Assembly: GCA_024280535.1 (NCBI GenBank)
Contig: JAJRPY010000114.1
Coordinates: forward strand, 1 to 14,754
DNA length: 14,754 bases
DNA from: Gammaproteobacteria bacterium
GTDB taxonomy: Bacteria; Pseudomonadota; Gammaproteobacteria; PS1; Pseudothioglobaceae
Direction: 5' to 3'
The notes below the pieces were generated by a model, which did not search any database, had not been told where the DNA came from, and worked only from the letters and a program-made list of their open reading frames with translations. Each line of letters begins with the position of its first letter. Position 1 is the first letter of the stretch. Shown here in pieces: positions 1 to 7,807 of this stretch. Position numbers and translations under genes: made by a program.

Positions 1-317
1 CCACCACGAACATTAAAAATCGCCTTTAAACGCATAAATCTAGGGCTGGTCACCCGCGCCAATTCAGTTAAAATTTCATTAGTCACCGCTTCATGAAAAG
101 CACCCTTATCACGAAATGACCAAATATACATTTTTAAGGATTTAAGCTCAACGCAAGCTTGATCGGCGATATACTCTAACTGCAATGTGGCAAAATCGGG
201 CTGCCCAGTTTTAGGGCATAAGCAGGTAAATTCTGGCATATCGATTTGAATAACAAAATCACGCTCGGGATTAGGATTTTCAAACACTTCAAGTGTTTGA
301 CTAGGTGACAAAGACAT
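1..317 (-). CDS. queF: NADPH-dependent 7-cyano-7-deazaguanine reductase QueF (3' end cut off)
   Basis: QueF reduces preQ0 to preQ1 with NADPH, the step before queuine precursor insertion into tRNA; it is cytosolic. I translated 105 codons from ATG at 317 down to the window edge. The N-terminal half of the short, unimodular (type I) QueF is plain. The [10 protein letters not shown] segment is followed by [15 protein letters not shown] (residues 30-44), which holds the nucleophilic Cys of the family. Next comes the NADPH-side motif VELKSLKMY (56-64), then a conserved [16 protein letters not shown] stretch (67-82). The sequence ends at FNVRGG, so about 25 C-terminal residues are probably missing. 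A GAAAG purine run about 6 nt before ATG supports this start. It lies downstream of lptF on the same strand with a 65-nt gap that contains a candidate promoter, so it may be a separate unit. An exact inverted repeat sits in its first codons. Confidence 0.95.
   Translation of the reverse strand, partial: MSLSPSQTLEVFENPNPERDFVIQIDMPEFTCLCPKTGQPDFATLQLEYIADQACVELKSLKMYIWSFRDKGAFHEAVTNEILTELARVTSPRFMRLKAIFNVRG
280..300. repeat. Perfect 21-nt palindrome in the start of queF
   Basis: TCAAACACTT (280-289), one central C (290), and AAGTGTTTGA (291-300) form an exact inverted repeat. It lies over codons 6-13 of queF. In RNA it would fold as a 9-bp stem with a 3-nt loop. It could be an operator or a translational hairpin, or it could be chance within coding sequence. 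The symmetry is directly visible; any role is inference. Confidence 0.7.
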
Positions 318-336
318 AGTTGCTTTCAGATAAAAA

Positions 337-366
337 ATAATACATATTTTACACGCCTATAGACAA
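337..366 (-). promoter_or_regulatory. Candidate sigma-70 promoter for queF
   Basis: On the minus strand TTGTCT (366-361) is separated by 18 nt from TATTAT (342-337). Transcription would begin near 330 and give a very short leader of about a dozen nt before the queF ATG at 317, with GAAAG as the ribosome site. There is no convincing intrinsic terminator after lptF, so readthrough from lptF remains possible. Confidence 0.35.
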
Positions 367-382
367 AGTTGAAATAGCGATA

Positions 383-1528
383 TTAAAAAGCTTTGCCAAT
401 TTGGCGATTAAATTTGCCATGGCGATAAGCATAAAAAACAACCAACAGCGTTAAGATTAACAAATGCACCGACCACAAGCCAACCATAGGCGATAATTCA
501 CCCCGTTCTAGGCTAGATTTAGCCACTAATAATGTATTGTTATACACAATAAACAACAGCACACCAACAAGTACGCCCAAATTCTTGCCGCCACGGGGTG
601 ACGCCTTGCCCAGTAAAATACCAAAAATTGACAAAATTAACACGCTGATTGGCTGAGCAAAACGCCATTGCCACTCGGCAATTTCTTTGTTATCATGTGA
701 GAATAAAATATCCCATGTTGGTTTTGACTCAAGTTTTGTCACCCTATCGACTTTATTTGGCTTGCTGCCATCGATAATCTGCAAATCATATTGATTAAAC
801 TTTAGGATTTTTTTATTTTGATCGGAAGAAAAATTGTCATATCGAACCCCGTCTTTTAAGCGAAGATACACGCCTTGATTACTGGCATTGGTATATTTTT
901 GCGCTTGATTGGCCAGAGTAATGGTTGGTTCGCCATTTGATTCAGTATAAATAAAGACTTGCGCCATATTTTGTTTGGCACTATTTTTTACATTATTAAC
1001 CTTGGCGGCGTAAAAAACCAGCGCTGAATTTTTAAACTGTTGAAACTTGCCTTCTTTAATCAAAGAAAATTCTGATGCATTATTACTACGCTCCATAATC
1101 ACATTATGCTGATTTTTTGACCATGGCACAATAATCGTTGTTAGCGCTAAAATAAATACAAACATAGCCATCACCAAAGGCTGAATAAACACCATCAAGT
1201 GCTTATCGCCGATACCTAAAGAATTCATCACGATGGCTTCGGAGTCTTTGTAGAATTTACTAATGGCTAAAATAATAGCCAAAAACAAAGATAAGGACAG
1301 AATTAATGGCACATCCCTAATCACATTAAAACTCACCAGCGGCAATAAATCCGCAATGGGAATGCCCTCTTCTATGCTTTCTTTAACGACCAGCACCAAC
1401 TGATTGCCAAAAATAATCAATCCAATAATGATAGAAACAGCCAACAACAACAATACTACTTGACGCACAACATACTTTGCAATAATGCTATTTTGAAGGG
1501 TGAAAGCTTTGGAAAATACTGAATTCAT
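383..1528 (-). CDS. lptF: LPS export ABC transporter permease LptF (YjgP/YjgQ family)
   Basis: LptF is one of the two inner-membrane permeases of the LptB2FG complex that extracts lipopolysaccharide and passes it to LptC/LptA. The 381-residue protein has the family layout. One N-terminal membrane helix (about 18-45) is followed by a second (about 65-92) ending in the coupling region FYKDSEAIVMNSLGIG (about 93-108), and a third (about 112-136). A soluble periplasmic jellyroll domain follows (about 137-290), then three C-terminal helices (about 293-365) beginning with EWQWRFAQP. The DSE-containing loop and the C-terminal PRGGKNLG segment favour LptF over LptG. The frame can start at GTG 1531, but ATG 1528 directly after it is preferred; the N-terminus is about 14 residues longer than typical. 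It lies 24 nt after rho on the same strand. The usual partner lptG is not adjacent. Confidence 0.88.
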   Translation of the reverse strand: MNSVFSKAFTLQNSIIAKYVVRQVVLLLLAVSIIIGLIIFGNQLVLVVKESIEEGIPIADLLPLVSFNVIRDVPLILSLSLFLAIILAISKFYKDSEAIVMNSLGIGDKHLMVFIQPLVMAMFVFILALTTIIVPWSKNQHNVIMERSNNASEFSLIKEGKFQQFKNSALVFYAAKVNNVKNSAKQNMAQVFIYTESNGEPTITLANQAQKYTNASNQGVYLRLKDGVRYDNFSSDQNKKILKFNQYDLQIIDGSKPNKVDRVTKLESKPTWDILFSHDNKEIAEWQWRFAQPISVLILSIFGILLGKASPRGGKNLGVLVGVLLFIVYNNTLLVAKSSLERGELSPMVGLWSVHLLILTLLVVFYAYRHGKFNRQIGKAF

Positions 1529-1552
1529 CACTCAAGCATCCGCAAATGTGGT

Positions 1553-2815
1553 TTATTTTTTTTGTGACATAGAAGCAAAAAATTCATCGTTTGTTTTCGA
1601 CATTTTTAATCGGTCAATCAAAAATTCCGCGGCTTCGACCGTATCCATAGGATGCAGAATTTTTCTCAAAATCCACATTTTTTGCAATTCTTTTTCATCG
1701 GTAATTAGCTCTTCACGGCGCGTGCCAGATGCGTTAATATTAATGGCTGGAAAGATTCGTTTTTCGCTTAAACGTTTTTCTAAGTGCAATTCCATATTGC
1801 CAGTACCCTTAAATTCTTGATAAATAACCTCATCCATTTTAGAACCTGTATCAATCAAAGCGGTGGCAATAATGGTAATGCTACCACCATTTTCAATATT
1901 CCTCGCCGCGCCAAAAAAACGCTTAGGGCGCTGCAAGGCATTGGCATCCACACCACCAGTTAGCACCTTGCCTGATGAAGGCGCTACGGTGTTGTACGCT
2001 CTGGCCAATCGAGTAATTGAATCGAGCAAAATAATCACATCTTTGCCTTGTTCTGCACGTCTTTTGGCTTTTTGAATGACCATTTCGGCGACCTGAACAT
2101 GGCGCTTAGCAGGCTCGTCAAACGTCGAGGCAATAACCTCGCCGCGAACCGTGCGTGCCATTTCTGTCACCTCTTCTGGGCGCTCATCAATTAACAAAAC
2201 AATGAGTTCACATTCTGGGTGATTGCGCGATATAGAAGTGGCAATATTTTGCATAATCATCGTCTTACCAGCTTTGGGTGGTGCCACCAATAATCCCCTT
2301 TGCCCTTTGCCGAAAGGGGCAATTAAGTCAATCACTCGAGCGGTAATATCTTCGGTGCCGCCATTACCAATTTCTAAATTTAAACGCTCATTTGGGTGGA
2401 TGGGGGTTAGTGAGGCAAAAGGCACGCGATTTCTCACATTTTCTGGATTTTCGCCATTGACCTCAGACACCTGAACCAAGGCAAAATATTTTTCACCTTT
2501 TTTAGGGGCGCGAATCTTGCCAGCTACCAAATCACCGGTGGATAAATTAAAGCGTTTAATTTGATTAGGTGCAATATAAATATCATCTGCACCCGAAGTA
2601 TAAGAATCATTACTTGATCTTAAAAATCCATAGCCATCTTGCAATACGTCCAACACACCATCCCCTACTACCTCTTCATTATTAGCCGCTTTGGCCTTAA
2701 GGATGATAAAAATCAGCGTTTGTTTTTTGGCTCGAGAAATGTTTTCTGCCCCTAAAGATTGAGCCAATTCTAATAATGCCTCTGGGGATGATTTTTTTAA
2801 TTCTGACAGTTTCAT
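1553..2815 (-). CDS. rho: Transcription termination factor Rho
   Basis: Rho is the hexameric RNA-dependent ATPase/helicase that ends transcription at Rho-dependent sites. With ATG at 2815 it is 420 residues, essentially the E. coli length, and key residues fall at E. coli-like numbers. The N-terminal helix bundle begins MKLSELKK. The cold-shock-like RNA-binding domain carries the RNP1-type DGYGFLR (60-66). Walker A APPKAGKT ends at K184-T185. Walker B VIILLDS has D265. The Q-loop segment is [13 protein letters not shown] (about 285-297) and the R-loop GSKMD (about 324-328). The frame extends upstream to a TTG at 2839, but the resulting extra eight residues do not match the family start and overlap a hairpin, so ATG 2815 is chosen; a GGAAAA run just upstream may serve as ribosome site. 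trxA upstream is the classic proteobacterial neighbour. lptF follows after 24 nt, suggesting readthrough. Confidence 0.97.
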   Translation of the reverse strand: MKLSELKKSSPEALLELAQSLGAENISRAKKQTLIFIILKAKAANNEEVVGDGVLDVLQDGYGFLRSSNDSYTSGADDIYIAPNQIKRFNLSTGDLVAGKIRAPKKGEKYFALVQVSEVNGENPENVRNRVPFASLTPIHPNERLNLEIGNGGTEDITARVIDLIAPFGKGQRGLLVAPPKAGKTMIMQNIATSISRNHPECELIVLLIDERPEEVTEMARTVRGEVIASTFDEPAKRHVQVAEMVIQKAKRRAEQGKDVIILLDSITRLARAYNTVAPSSGKVLTGGVDANALQRPKRFFGAARNIENGGSITIIATALIDTGSKMDEVIYQEFKGTGNMELHLEKRLSEKRIFPAININASGTRREELITDEKELQKMWILRKILHPMDTVEAAEFLIDRLKMSKTNDEFFASMSQKK

Positions 2816-2824
2816 GAATTTTCC

Positions 2825-2866
2825 ATTGTAATTTGGCAAGAATTTGCCAATTGTTTATTGTAATTT
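2825..2866. repeat. Duplicated 10-mer in the rho leader
   Basis: ATTGTAATTT occurs at 2825-2834 and again at 2857-2866, 32 nt apart. On the transcribed strand this is AAATTACAAT twice, flanking the 7-bp hairpin before rho. Each copy contains TACAAT, a possible -10 box, but I find no good -35 for either. AT-rich sequence makes chance duplication fairly likely. Confidence 0.5.
2833..2850 (-). promoter_or_regulatory. Hairpin in the 5' leader of rho
   Basis: TTGGCAA (2833-2839) and TTGCCAA (2844-2850) pair as a 7-bp stem with a 4-nt loop, ending 17 nt before the rho ATG. No T-run follows on the transcribed strand, so it is not an intrinsic terminator. rho leaders are autoregulated in E. coli; a regulatory or translation-affecting hairpin here would fit but is inference. 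Confidence 0.45.
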
Positions 2867-2924
2867 GTTGTCATTGCTGAACAGTATTGTTTTTTTTAAA
2901 CTGTGACACCTTTAATTACATTCA

Positions 2925-3251
2925 TTAAATGTTGGTATCAATAAATGCGCTTAACTCTGCCTTGGACAAAGCGCCCATTTTTGTGGCAACCACAGCACCT
3001 TCTTTAAATAATAGCATGCTTGGAATGCCGCGAATACCGTATTTTGGTGGTGTTTGGTCGTTTTCATCCACATTAATCTTGACAATCACAACCTTGCCAT
3101 CGTACTCATCAGCAATCTCGTCTAACACGGGGGCTAAAGCTTTACAAGGGCCACACCATTCTGCCCAAAAATCAACCAATACGGCCTGTGATGAATTAAT
3201 AACGTCCGCTTCAAAGCTGGCATCTGTCACTGCTAAAATTTTATCGTTCAT
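2925..3251 (-). CDS. trxA: Thioredoxin
   Basis: This is a small cytosolic dithiol reductant, kept reduced by thioredoxin reductase, that serves ribonucleotide reductase, PAPS/methionine sulfoxide reductases and general disulfide repair. The 108-residue length is typical of TrxA. The active site WCGPC sits at 32-36 and the buried Asp at 27 (VDFWAEW). The cis-proline loop is GIRGIPS with P77; the usual Thr after that proline is Ser here, a conservative change. There is no signal peptide. ATG at 3251 is the start and no strong Shine-Dalgarno is visible. It lies upstream of rho with a 109-nt gap and downstream of glnD with a 90-nt gap. That second gap holds an extended -10 element and a hairpin, so trxA probably has its own transcript in addition to any readthrough from glnD. 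Confidence 0.96.
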   Translation of the reverse strand: MNDKILAVTDASFEADVINSSQAVLVDFWAEWCGPCKALAPVLDEIADEYDGKVVIVKINVDENDQTPPKYGIRGIPSMLLFKEGAVVATKMGALSKAELSAFIDTNI

Positions 3252-3281
3252 AGTTTTTTAATAATTTAAAATAAGAAAGAG

Positions 3282-3297
3282 ACAGCAGAACTGCTGT
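3282..3297 (-). promoter_or_regulatory. Hairpin between glnD and trxA (leader stem or weak terminator)
   Basis: ACAGCA (3282-3287) pairs with TGCTGT (3292-3297), with an inner G-C pair also possible. On the minus strand it is followed by CTCTTTCTTATTTT, a broken T-tract. It could weakly terminate glnD transcripts. It also begins about 3 nt after the start predicted from the candidate trxA promoter, so it could equally be a 5'-terminal stem on trxA mRNA. I cannot decide between these from sequence. Confidence 0.45.
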
Positions 3298-3306
3298 AAT
3301 GTTGAA

Positions 3307-3315
3307 ATTATATCA
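3307..3315 (-). promoter_or_regulatory. Extended -10 promoter element for trxA
   Basis: The minus strand reads TGATATAAT, a full extended -10 (TG-N-TATAAT). No good -35 lies 16-18 nt upstream, which extended -10 promoters can tolerate. The predicted start near 3300 gives a leader of about 50 nt for trxA. Confidence 0.45.
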
Positions 3316-3341
3316 GCATTCACTCCAAATACATAGTTTTT

Positions 3342-5858
3342 TTACAATCTTTCTACTAATGCTTTTTTTAGTACCGACTGTTGTGCTTTATTGAGTGGCT
3401 TGCCTTGGTCATTATGAATATAAAAAACATCCTCAACACGCCCGCCCAATGTTGCCACTCGGGCATTAACAAGTGACACGTCCAACTGATACAAGACGTA
3501 AGCAATATTGGACAAAACCCCCACCCTATCAAGCGTATTAATTTCTAATTGAGACAATTGCCACTTTTTATTTTCACCAAATTTGATATGGGTTTTATGA
3601 TCAAAATATTTGTGCGATAGTTGTTGTATTGGCTTTGAAACATCAGATTCTGGTGCAATTAACGCCTCTTTAATAAGCTGATGAAAATCTAACTCGGCTA
3701 AATTATCATTTTGAAGAATACTAATAGTATTGTACGCTTGACCATTTTTAGTGGTGAGAATTTTTGCATCCACAATGTCCATCCCCATTTTTTCCACCAC
3801 AGACACCAGATTAAAAAACAGACCTTTAAAATCCTGACACAAAATAAAAATATCCACCACATTACTATCGGATATTTTTGAACTCACCAATATTTCTGGC
3901 AAATTTTTGTTAAGCTGCAACGACAAATGCCACAAAACATCATCAAGGTCATGGCGCAAATAATAATCCTCTGGCAACTGCTCTAATACGGCATCAACCA
4001 ACACCATATCAAGCCCCTGCGCGATAGCTGCCTGCATAATATGGCTTTTATTTGTCTTGGATCTTTGGCTATTACTGGGCAAAATAGCTACTTTATTGCC
4101 GAAATACTGCTTAGTCTGATTGAATAATTTTTTTAACAAAGCGTCTTTCCAATTATTCCAAAGATCGTCTTTAGTGGCGCGAATATCTGCCACGGTGAGC
4201 AAATATAAATAGTTTAAAAATTCTAAAGAACCTATAGCATCCGCAAAGTTTTTAATCACAATAGGATCATCAATATCTTGCTTTTGAGACACGCCAGACA
4301 TTAGCAAATGCCTTTTTACCAGCCCTACTACAAGATTAGTGTCCGCCGAATTTAGCCGATGACTTTGGCAAAATTCTTTAGCATCCTGCATGCCTAATTC
4401 AGCATGATCACCACCTCTGCCCTTGGCAATATCATGAAATAATCCACCCAGCAAAAGCAATTCTGGTTTTTTAATCTTGGTTGCCACTTCGCTACACAAA
4501 TTAAATTCATGGGCAAACTCACTCACAAAAAAGCGCCTTAAATTACGCACCACAAACAAGGTATGCTGATCCACCGTAAAAGCATGAAACAAATCATACT
4601 GCATTAGTCCGCTAATCTTGCCAAACGCTGGAATATACCGCTCCAATACACCATATCGATTCATTAATTTTAAGGCCTTATTAACCCCTTGACCTTGCTG
4701 CAACAACTCAATAAATAGGCGATTATTGTTTCGTTTTTGATGATAATGCTGATCCAATAAATCCAAATTATATTGCATTTGCCTAAGCGTTCCAGCACGA
4801 ATACCGCAGACATAACTATGCTTGGCAATGAGCAAAAAAACCTCAATAAAAGCGGATGGATTTTCTACAAAAACGCGATCATGGCAAGCATGAATATAAC
4901 CATACGAAATTTTAAATCGACTATTTAAAGTTTGGCTGTTTAATATCCTATCTTCTAATAACTGCAATAAAATATCATTCAAACGACCGACTTTAGTCAC
5001 GGTTTGGTAATAATCTTTCATAAACCCTTCGACTGCCATCGAATCGCCCTCTGCATAGCCCAGCATTTCTGCCACTTGTTTTTGGTATTGAAAAGCCAGA
5101 CGATCCTCTCGACGATTGGCAATCACGTGCAAGGCAAATCTAACCCGCCATAAGAATAATTGAGAGGTTTTTAAAATCTCGTATTCGTCATTACTTAAAT
5201 AATCAGAGGCGACCAAGCCAAACAAAGTATCTACATCAAAATACCATTTTGCCACCCAAGTAACCGTCTGAATATCGCGCAACCCCCCTGGGCTTTCTTT
5301 AATATTGGGCTCTAAATTGTAAGCACTATTTGCAAAGCGCCGGTGTCTATTTTGTTGCTCTTTTTGTTTTTCAACCAAAAAAGATTGCGAGGACCAATCA
5401 CTCAGTTTAATCACATTTTTCATTTGATTAAAAATTCGCTCCGGACCAATAATCAATCTCGATTCAAGCATATTGGTAACAATGCTCAACTCATCAATCA
5501 CTCGCATACAGTCCTGAATATCTCTTGTGGCATGACCCACCTCAAGACCAACATCCCATAAAAACGTTAGAAATTTGGCAATGGTCTCTTGATGCGTTTG
5601 GTGGGAGTCACTAGGAATAAGAATCAGTAAATCAATATCCGAATATAAGTGTAATTCACCTCGACCGTACCCCCCTACGGCGACCAATGAAAGCTGGCTT
5701 GAGATATTAAAACCTTGCCAAATAGATTTTAATAATTCATCAATACCATTGGCTCGGGCCAATACAAACCCTTCAACTGCACTACTGGATTTTAAAAAAC
5801 CCGCCTGTAAAGATTGTTGTAAATCTTGATATTGGGCTTTGTACTTATCTAATTGCAT
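3342..5858 (-). CDS. glnD: Bifunctional PII uridylyltransferase/uridylyl-removing enzyme GlnD
   Basis: GlnD senses glutamine and adds UMP to, or removes it from, PII proteins (GlnB/GlnK), thereby steering glutamine synthetase and NtrBC. All domains are present in 838 residues, slightly short of E. coli (about 890). The nucleotidyltransferase core has VGGYGRGELHLYSDID (61-76), with metal-binding D74 and D76. The GlnD-specific GGLRDI motif lies at 191-196. The HD domain for deuridylylation has LFHDIAKGRGGDHAELG, with H475-D476. Two C-terminal ACT domains (about 690-760 and 770-838) are recognisable by FKGLFFNLVSVV and DRVGVLSNIAYVL, and would bind glutamine. Both active sites look intact, so both activities are expected. 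ATG 5858 is used; no strong ribosome site is seen. It sits 15 nt after gltX, which probably drives it. The PII partner is not in the window. Confidence 0.95.
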   Translation of the reverse strand: MQLDKYKAQYQDLQQSLQAGFLKSSSAVEGFVLARANGIDELLKSIWQGFNISSQLSLVAVGGYGRGELHLYSDIDLLILIPSDSHQTHQETIAKFLTFLWDVGLEVGHATRDIQDCMRVIDELSIVTNMLESRLIIGPERIFNQMKNVIKLSDWSSQSFLVEKQKEQQNRHRRFANSAYNLEPNIKESPGGLRDIQTVTWVAKWYFDVDTLFGLVASDYLSNDEYEILKTSQLFLWRVRFALHVIANRREDRLAFQYQKQVAEMLGYAEGDSMAVEGFMKDYYQTVTKVGRLNDILLQLLEDRILNSQTLNSRFKISYGYIHACHDRVFVENPSAFIEVFLLIAKHSYVCGIRAGTLRQMQYNLDLLDQHYHQKRNNNRLFIELLQQGQGVNKALKLMNRYGVLERYIPAFGKISGLMQYDLFHAFTVDQHTLFVVRNLRRFFVSEFAHEFNLCSEVATKIKKPELLLLGGLFHDIAKGRGGDHAELGMQDAKEFCQSHRLNSADTNLVVGLVKRHLLMSGVSQKQDIDDPIVIKNFADAIGSLEFLNYLYLLTVADIRATKDDLWNNWKDALLKKLFNQTKQYFGNKVAILPSNSQRSKTNKSHIMQAAIAQGLDMVLVDAVLEQLPEDYYLRHDLDDVLWHLSLQLNKNLPEILVSSKISDSNVVDIFILCQDFKGLFFNLVSVVEKMGMDIVDAKILTTKNGQAYNTISILQNDNLAELDFHQLIKEALIAPESDVSKPIQQLSHKYFDHKTHIKFGENKKWQLSQLEINTLDRVGVLSNIAYVLYQLDVSLVNARVATLGGRVEDVFYIHNDQGKPLNKAQQSVLKKALVERL

Positions 5859-5873
5859 AGGCTAGATAATCAC

Positions 5874-7259
5874 TCATTCATCACCAGATTGTGCCATATA
5901 GTCAAGCGCCATTTTTAGTCTTGCCAGTGTGCGTTTTTGACCAACCAATTCTGCAACAATATCGATATTTCCAGCATTGCCATTGCCACTTAACGCCAAG
6001 CGAAACGGCTGGCCAATTTTGCCAAAGCCAATATCAAGCTCACTACACACTTGTTTAATTTGTTCTTTAATATTATCCGCAAGCCACTCATCTAAGGCAC
6101 TGAGTTTGTTGAATAGCAATTCGATGGGTTGACTGTCTTTAAATTGCTTCTGTGCTAATGCGGCATCAAATGTTGCAAAATCTTGATAAAACATTTTCAT
6201 ACCATCAGCCATCTCAACCAAGGTTTTTGAGCGTGTTTGTAAATGTTTAACAACTGCCTCAAGGCTTGGCCCGGTTGAGGTGTCAATTAATTGACGTTTT
6301 AAGTGCCAATCCAACTGTTCAATCAAATATTCAGCGCTGGCTGACTTAATATATGCTTGATTTAACCAGAGTAATTTTTCTGGATTAAAACTCGCCGGCG
6401 CTTTATTAATATTTTTCAATTCAAACAACGCCACAATTTCATCTATAGAAAACACCTCTTGATCGCCATGCGACCAACCCAAACGCACCAAATAATTCAA
6501 CAAAGCATCTGGCAAAAAACCCTCATCTCGATAAGCCATCACACTCACTGCCCCATGGCGTTTCGACAATCTGGCACCATCAGTACCCAAAATCATAGGC
6601 AAATGAGCAAATTCAGGCAACGCCCAGCCAAGTGCCTCATACAAGTTAATCTGTCTTGGTGTATTATTAATATGGTCGTCACCGCGAATAACGGTATCAA
6701 TCCCCATATCATGATCATCCACCACAACCGTCAAATTGTAAGTTGGAGTGCCGTCACTACGCGCAATAATCAAATCATCCAATTCTTGATTGCCAATCGA
6801 TATTGCTCCTTTAACCACATCATTAAAATGCACAAAACCATCTAAAGGATTGTTAAAACGCACCACGCCTGAGCGCAATTTTTTATCTCGACAGCGGCCA
6901 TCATATTTGGCTTTTTCACCTTGTTCGGTTAATTTTTCACGCAAACTTTGTAGCCGCTCTTTTGAGCATTCACAATAATAGGCTTTATCTTCATTTAATA
7001 ACTGCTGAATGATTTCCTGATAACGCTCAAATCGATCAGTTTGATAAAAAGGCCCTTCGTCATAGTCAAGCGCCAACCAGCTCATCCCCTCTAAAATAGC
7101 CTCTACCGAGGCCTGAGTCGATCGCTGCGTATCCGTATCTTCAATACGAAGCACAAAACTGCCTTGTTGTTTTTTGGCCCAAGCCCAAGCAAATAATGCC
7201 GTTCTGGCACCGCCTATATGCAAATATCCTGTCGGTGATGGTGCAAATCTTGATTTCAT
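5874..7259 (-). CDS. gltX: Glutamyl-tRNA synthetase
   Basis: GltX charges tRNA-Glu (and tRNA-Gln if non-discriminating) in the cytosol. It is a class I synthetase of 461 residues, the usual bacterial length. The HIGH-type motif is HIGG at 14-17 inside FAPSPTGYLHIGG. The KMSKS loop is the GluRS form LSKRHG (231-236). A zinc-type cluster is seen as CEC (96-98) with a YDGRC segment ending at C123, as in E. coli GluRS. The catalytic region TYNLTVVVDDHDMGI is intact. ATG 7259 is the start, 9 nt after the Sel1-repeat gene, and glnD follows 15 nt later. Co-expression of glutamate-charging and nitrogen-sensing genes is plausible but may be no more than operon convenience. Whether it discriminates against tRNA-Gln cannot be judged here. 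Confidence 0.96.
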   Translation of the reverse strand: MKSRFAPSPTGYLHIGGARTALFAWAWAKKQQGSFVLRIEDTDTQRSTQASVEAILEGMSWLALDYDEGPFYQTDRFERYQEIIQQLLNEDKAYYCECSKERLQSLREKLTEQGEKAKYDGRCRDKKLRSGVVRFNNPLDGFVHFNDVVKGAISIGNQELDDLIIARSDGTPTYNLTVVVDDHDMGIDTVIRGDDHINNTPRQINLYEALGWALPEFAHLPMILGTDGARLSKRHGAVSVMAYRDEGFLPDALLNYLVRLGWSHGDQEVFSIDEIVALFELKNINKAPASFNPEKLLWLNQAYIKSASAEYLIEQLDWHLKRQLIDTSTGPSLEAVVKHLQTRSKTLVEMADGMKMFYQDFATFDAALAQKQFKDSQPIELLFNKLSALDEWLADNIKEQIKQVCSELDIGFGKIGQPFRLALSGNGNAGNIDIVAELVGQKRTLARLKMALDYMAQSGDE

Positions 7260-7268
7260 AAATAGCGC

Positions 7269-7724
7269 TTATTCACTGTCCACTTTTGCCGCTTTGTCAT
7301 ACCAAAATTGCGACTTTGCTAAATCTTGAGTCACTTCCTTACCCTCTTCATACAACATACCGAGCGTGTACATCGGACCAGGAATACCAAATTCAGCCGC
7401 TTTTTCAAACCACTCAACGGCTTTTAAAATATCCTTATCAGCCCCCTCGCCCGTCATATAAGCAACGCCAATCATATGATGGGCAAAAACATGGCCTTGC
7501 TCGGCTGCTAATAGAAAATTGTCCAGCCCAAGCGCCTGATTTTCCACCATACCCAGCCCATTCATTTGCATCATCCCAAGCCGCCATTGGCTTTCAGCAT
7601 TGCCCTGTGCGGCAAGTGGCGCTAATAACTGGTAAGCCATCGTAAAATTTTTGGTATCGAAAGCTGTGATACCGCTTGATAAATCAGCATTATAAATATC
7701 TGTAGAATTAGAGTCACTCACCAT
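7269..7724 (-). CDS. Sel1-like (TPR-type) repeat protein of unknown role
   Basis: This is a 151-residue protein built largely of Sel1-like repeats, which form alpha-helical hairpin scaffolds for protein contacts. Three repeats can be traced. The first is AAQGNAESQWRLGMMQMNGLG (spread over about 40-60). The second is EQGHVFAHHMIGVAYMTGEGA, continuing into KAVEWFEKAAEFG. The third is GPMYTLGMLYEEGKEVTQD, ending in SQFWYDKAAK. No signal peptide or membrane helix is seen, so it is likely cytosolic, unlike many secreted Sel1 proteins. The frame reaches TTG at 7733, but ATG 7724 has a GAG ribosome site at good spacing and is preferred. It is the first gene of the probable sel1-gltX-glnD operon and starts about 40 nt after a candidate promoter. 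Its partner and function are unknown. Confidence 0.8.
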   Translation of the reverse strand: MVSDSNSTDIYNADLSSGITAFDTKNFTMAYQLLAPLAAQGNAESQWRLGMMQMNGLGMVENQALGLDNFLLAAEQGHVFAHHMIGVAYMTGEGADKDILKAVEWFEKAAEFGIPGPMYTLGMLYEEGKEVTQDLAKSQFWYDKAAKVDSE

Positions 7725-7767
7725 TTTTCTCAAATGTCAAAAGACGCTAATTTTACACGCAGACTGT

Positions 7768-7776
7768 TGTTATAAT
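7768..7776 (+). promoter_or_regulatory. Extended -10 promoter for the Mth938-rodA-murU operon
   Basis: The plus strand reads TGTTATAAT, a complete extended -10. A TTTACA at 7752-7757 is the best -35-like hexamer, but its 13-nt spacer is too short. The predicted start near 7783 gives a leader of about 25 nt before GTG 7808. It overlaps the opposing -10 box. Confidence 0.5.
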
Positions 7777-7796
7777 GTTTCAATAATTACAATCAA
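7769..7796 (-). promoter_or_regulatory. Candidate sigma-70 promoter for the sel1-gltX-glnD operon
   Basis: On the minus strand TTGATT (7796-7791) is followed after 16 nt by TATAAC (7774-7769). The predicted start near 7762 gives a leader of about 38 nt. Its -10 box shares bases with the plus-strand -10 element. Confidence 0.5.
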
Positions 7797-7807
7797 CCTT
7801 ATTTTAA

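Noticed and set aside
2816..2839. Upstream TTG start for rho adding eight residues
   Set aside because: The extra residues do not match the Rho family N-terminus, ATG 2815 gives the usual length and residue numbering, and the added stretch overlaps a hairpin.
2881..2905. ACAGT/ACTGT pair after trxA as a terminator
   Set aside because: A 5-bp stem with a 14-nt A-rich loop would be unstable, and no T-run follows on the transcribed strand.
6459..6978. Open frames on the plus strand opposite gltX
   Set aside because: They lie antisense to a strongly conserved gene, show no family likeness and have low-complexity composition. Similar antisense frames opposite rho, trxA, rodA and amgK were dropped for the same reason.
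7725..7733. Upstream TTG start for the Sel1-repeat gene
   Set aside because: ATG 7724 has a GAG ribosome site at good spacing, and the TTG codon itself overlaps that site.
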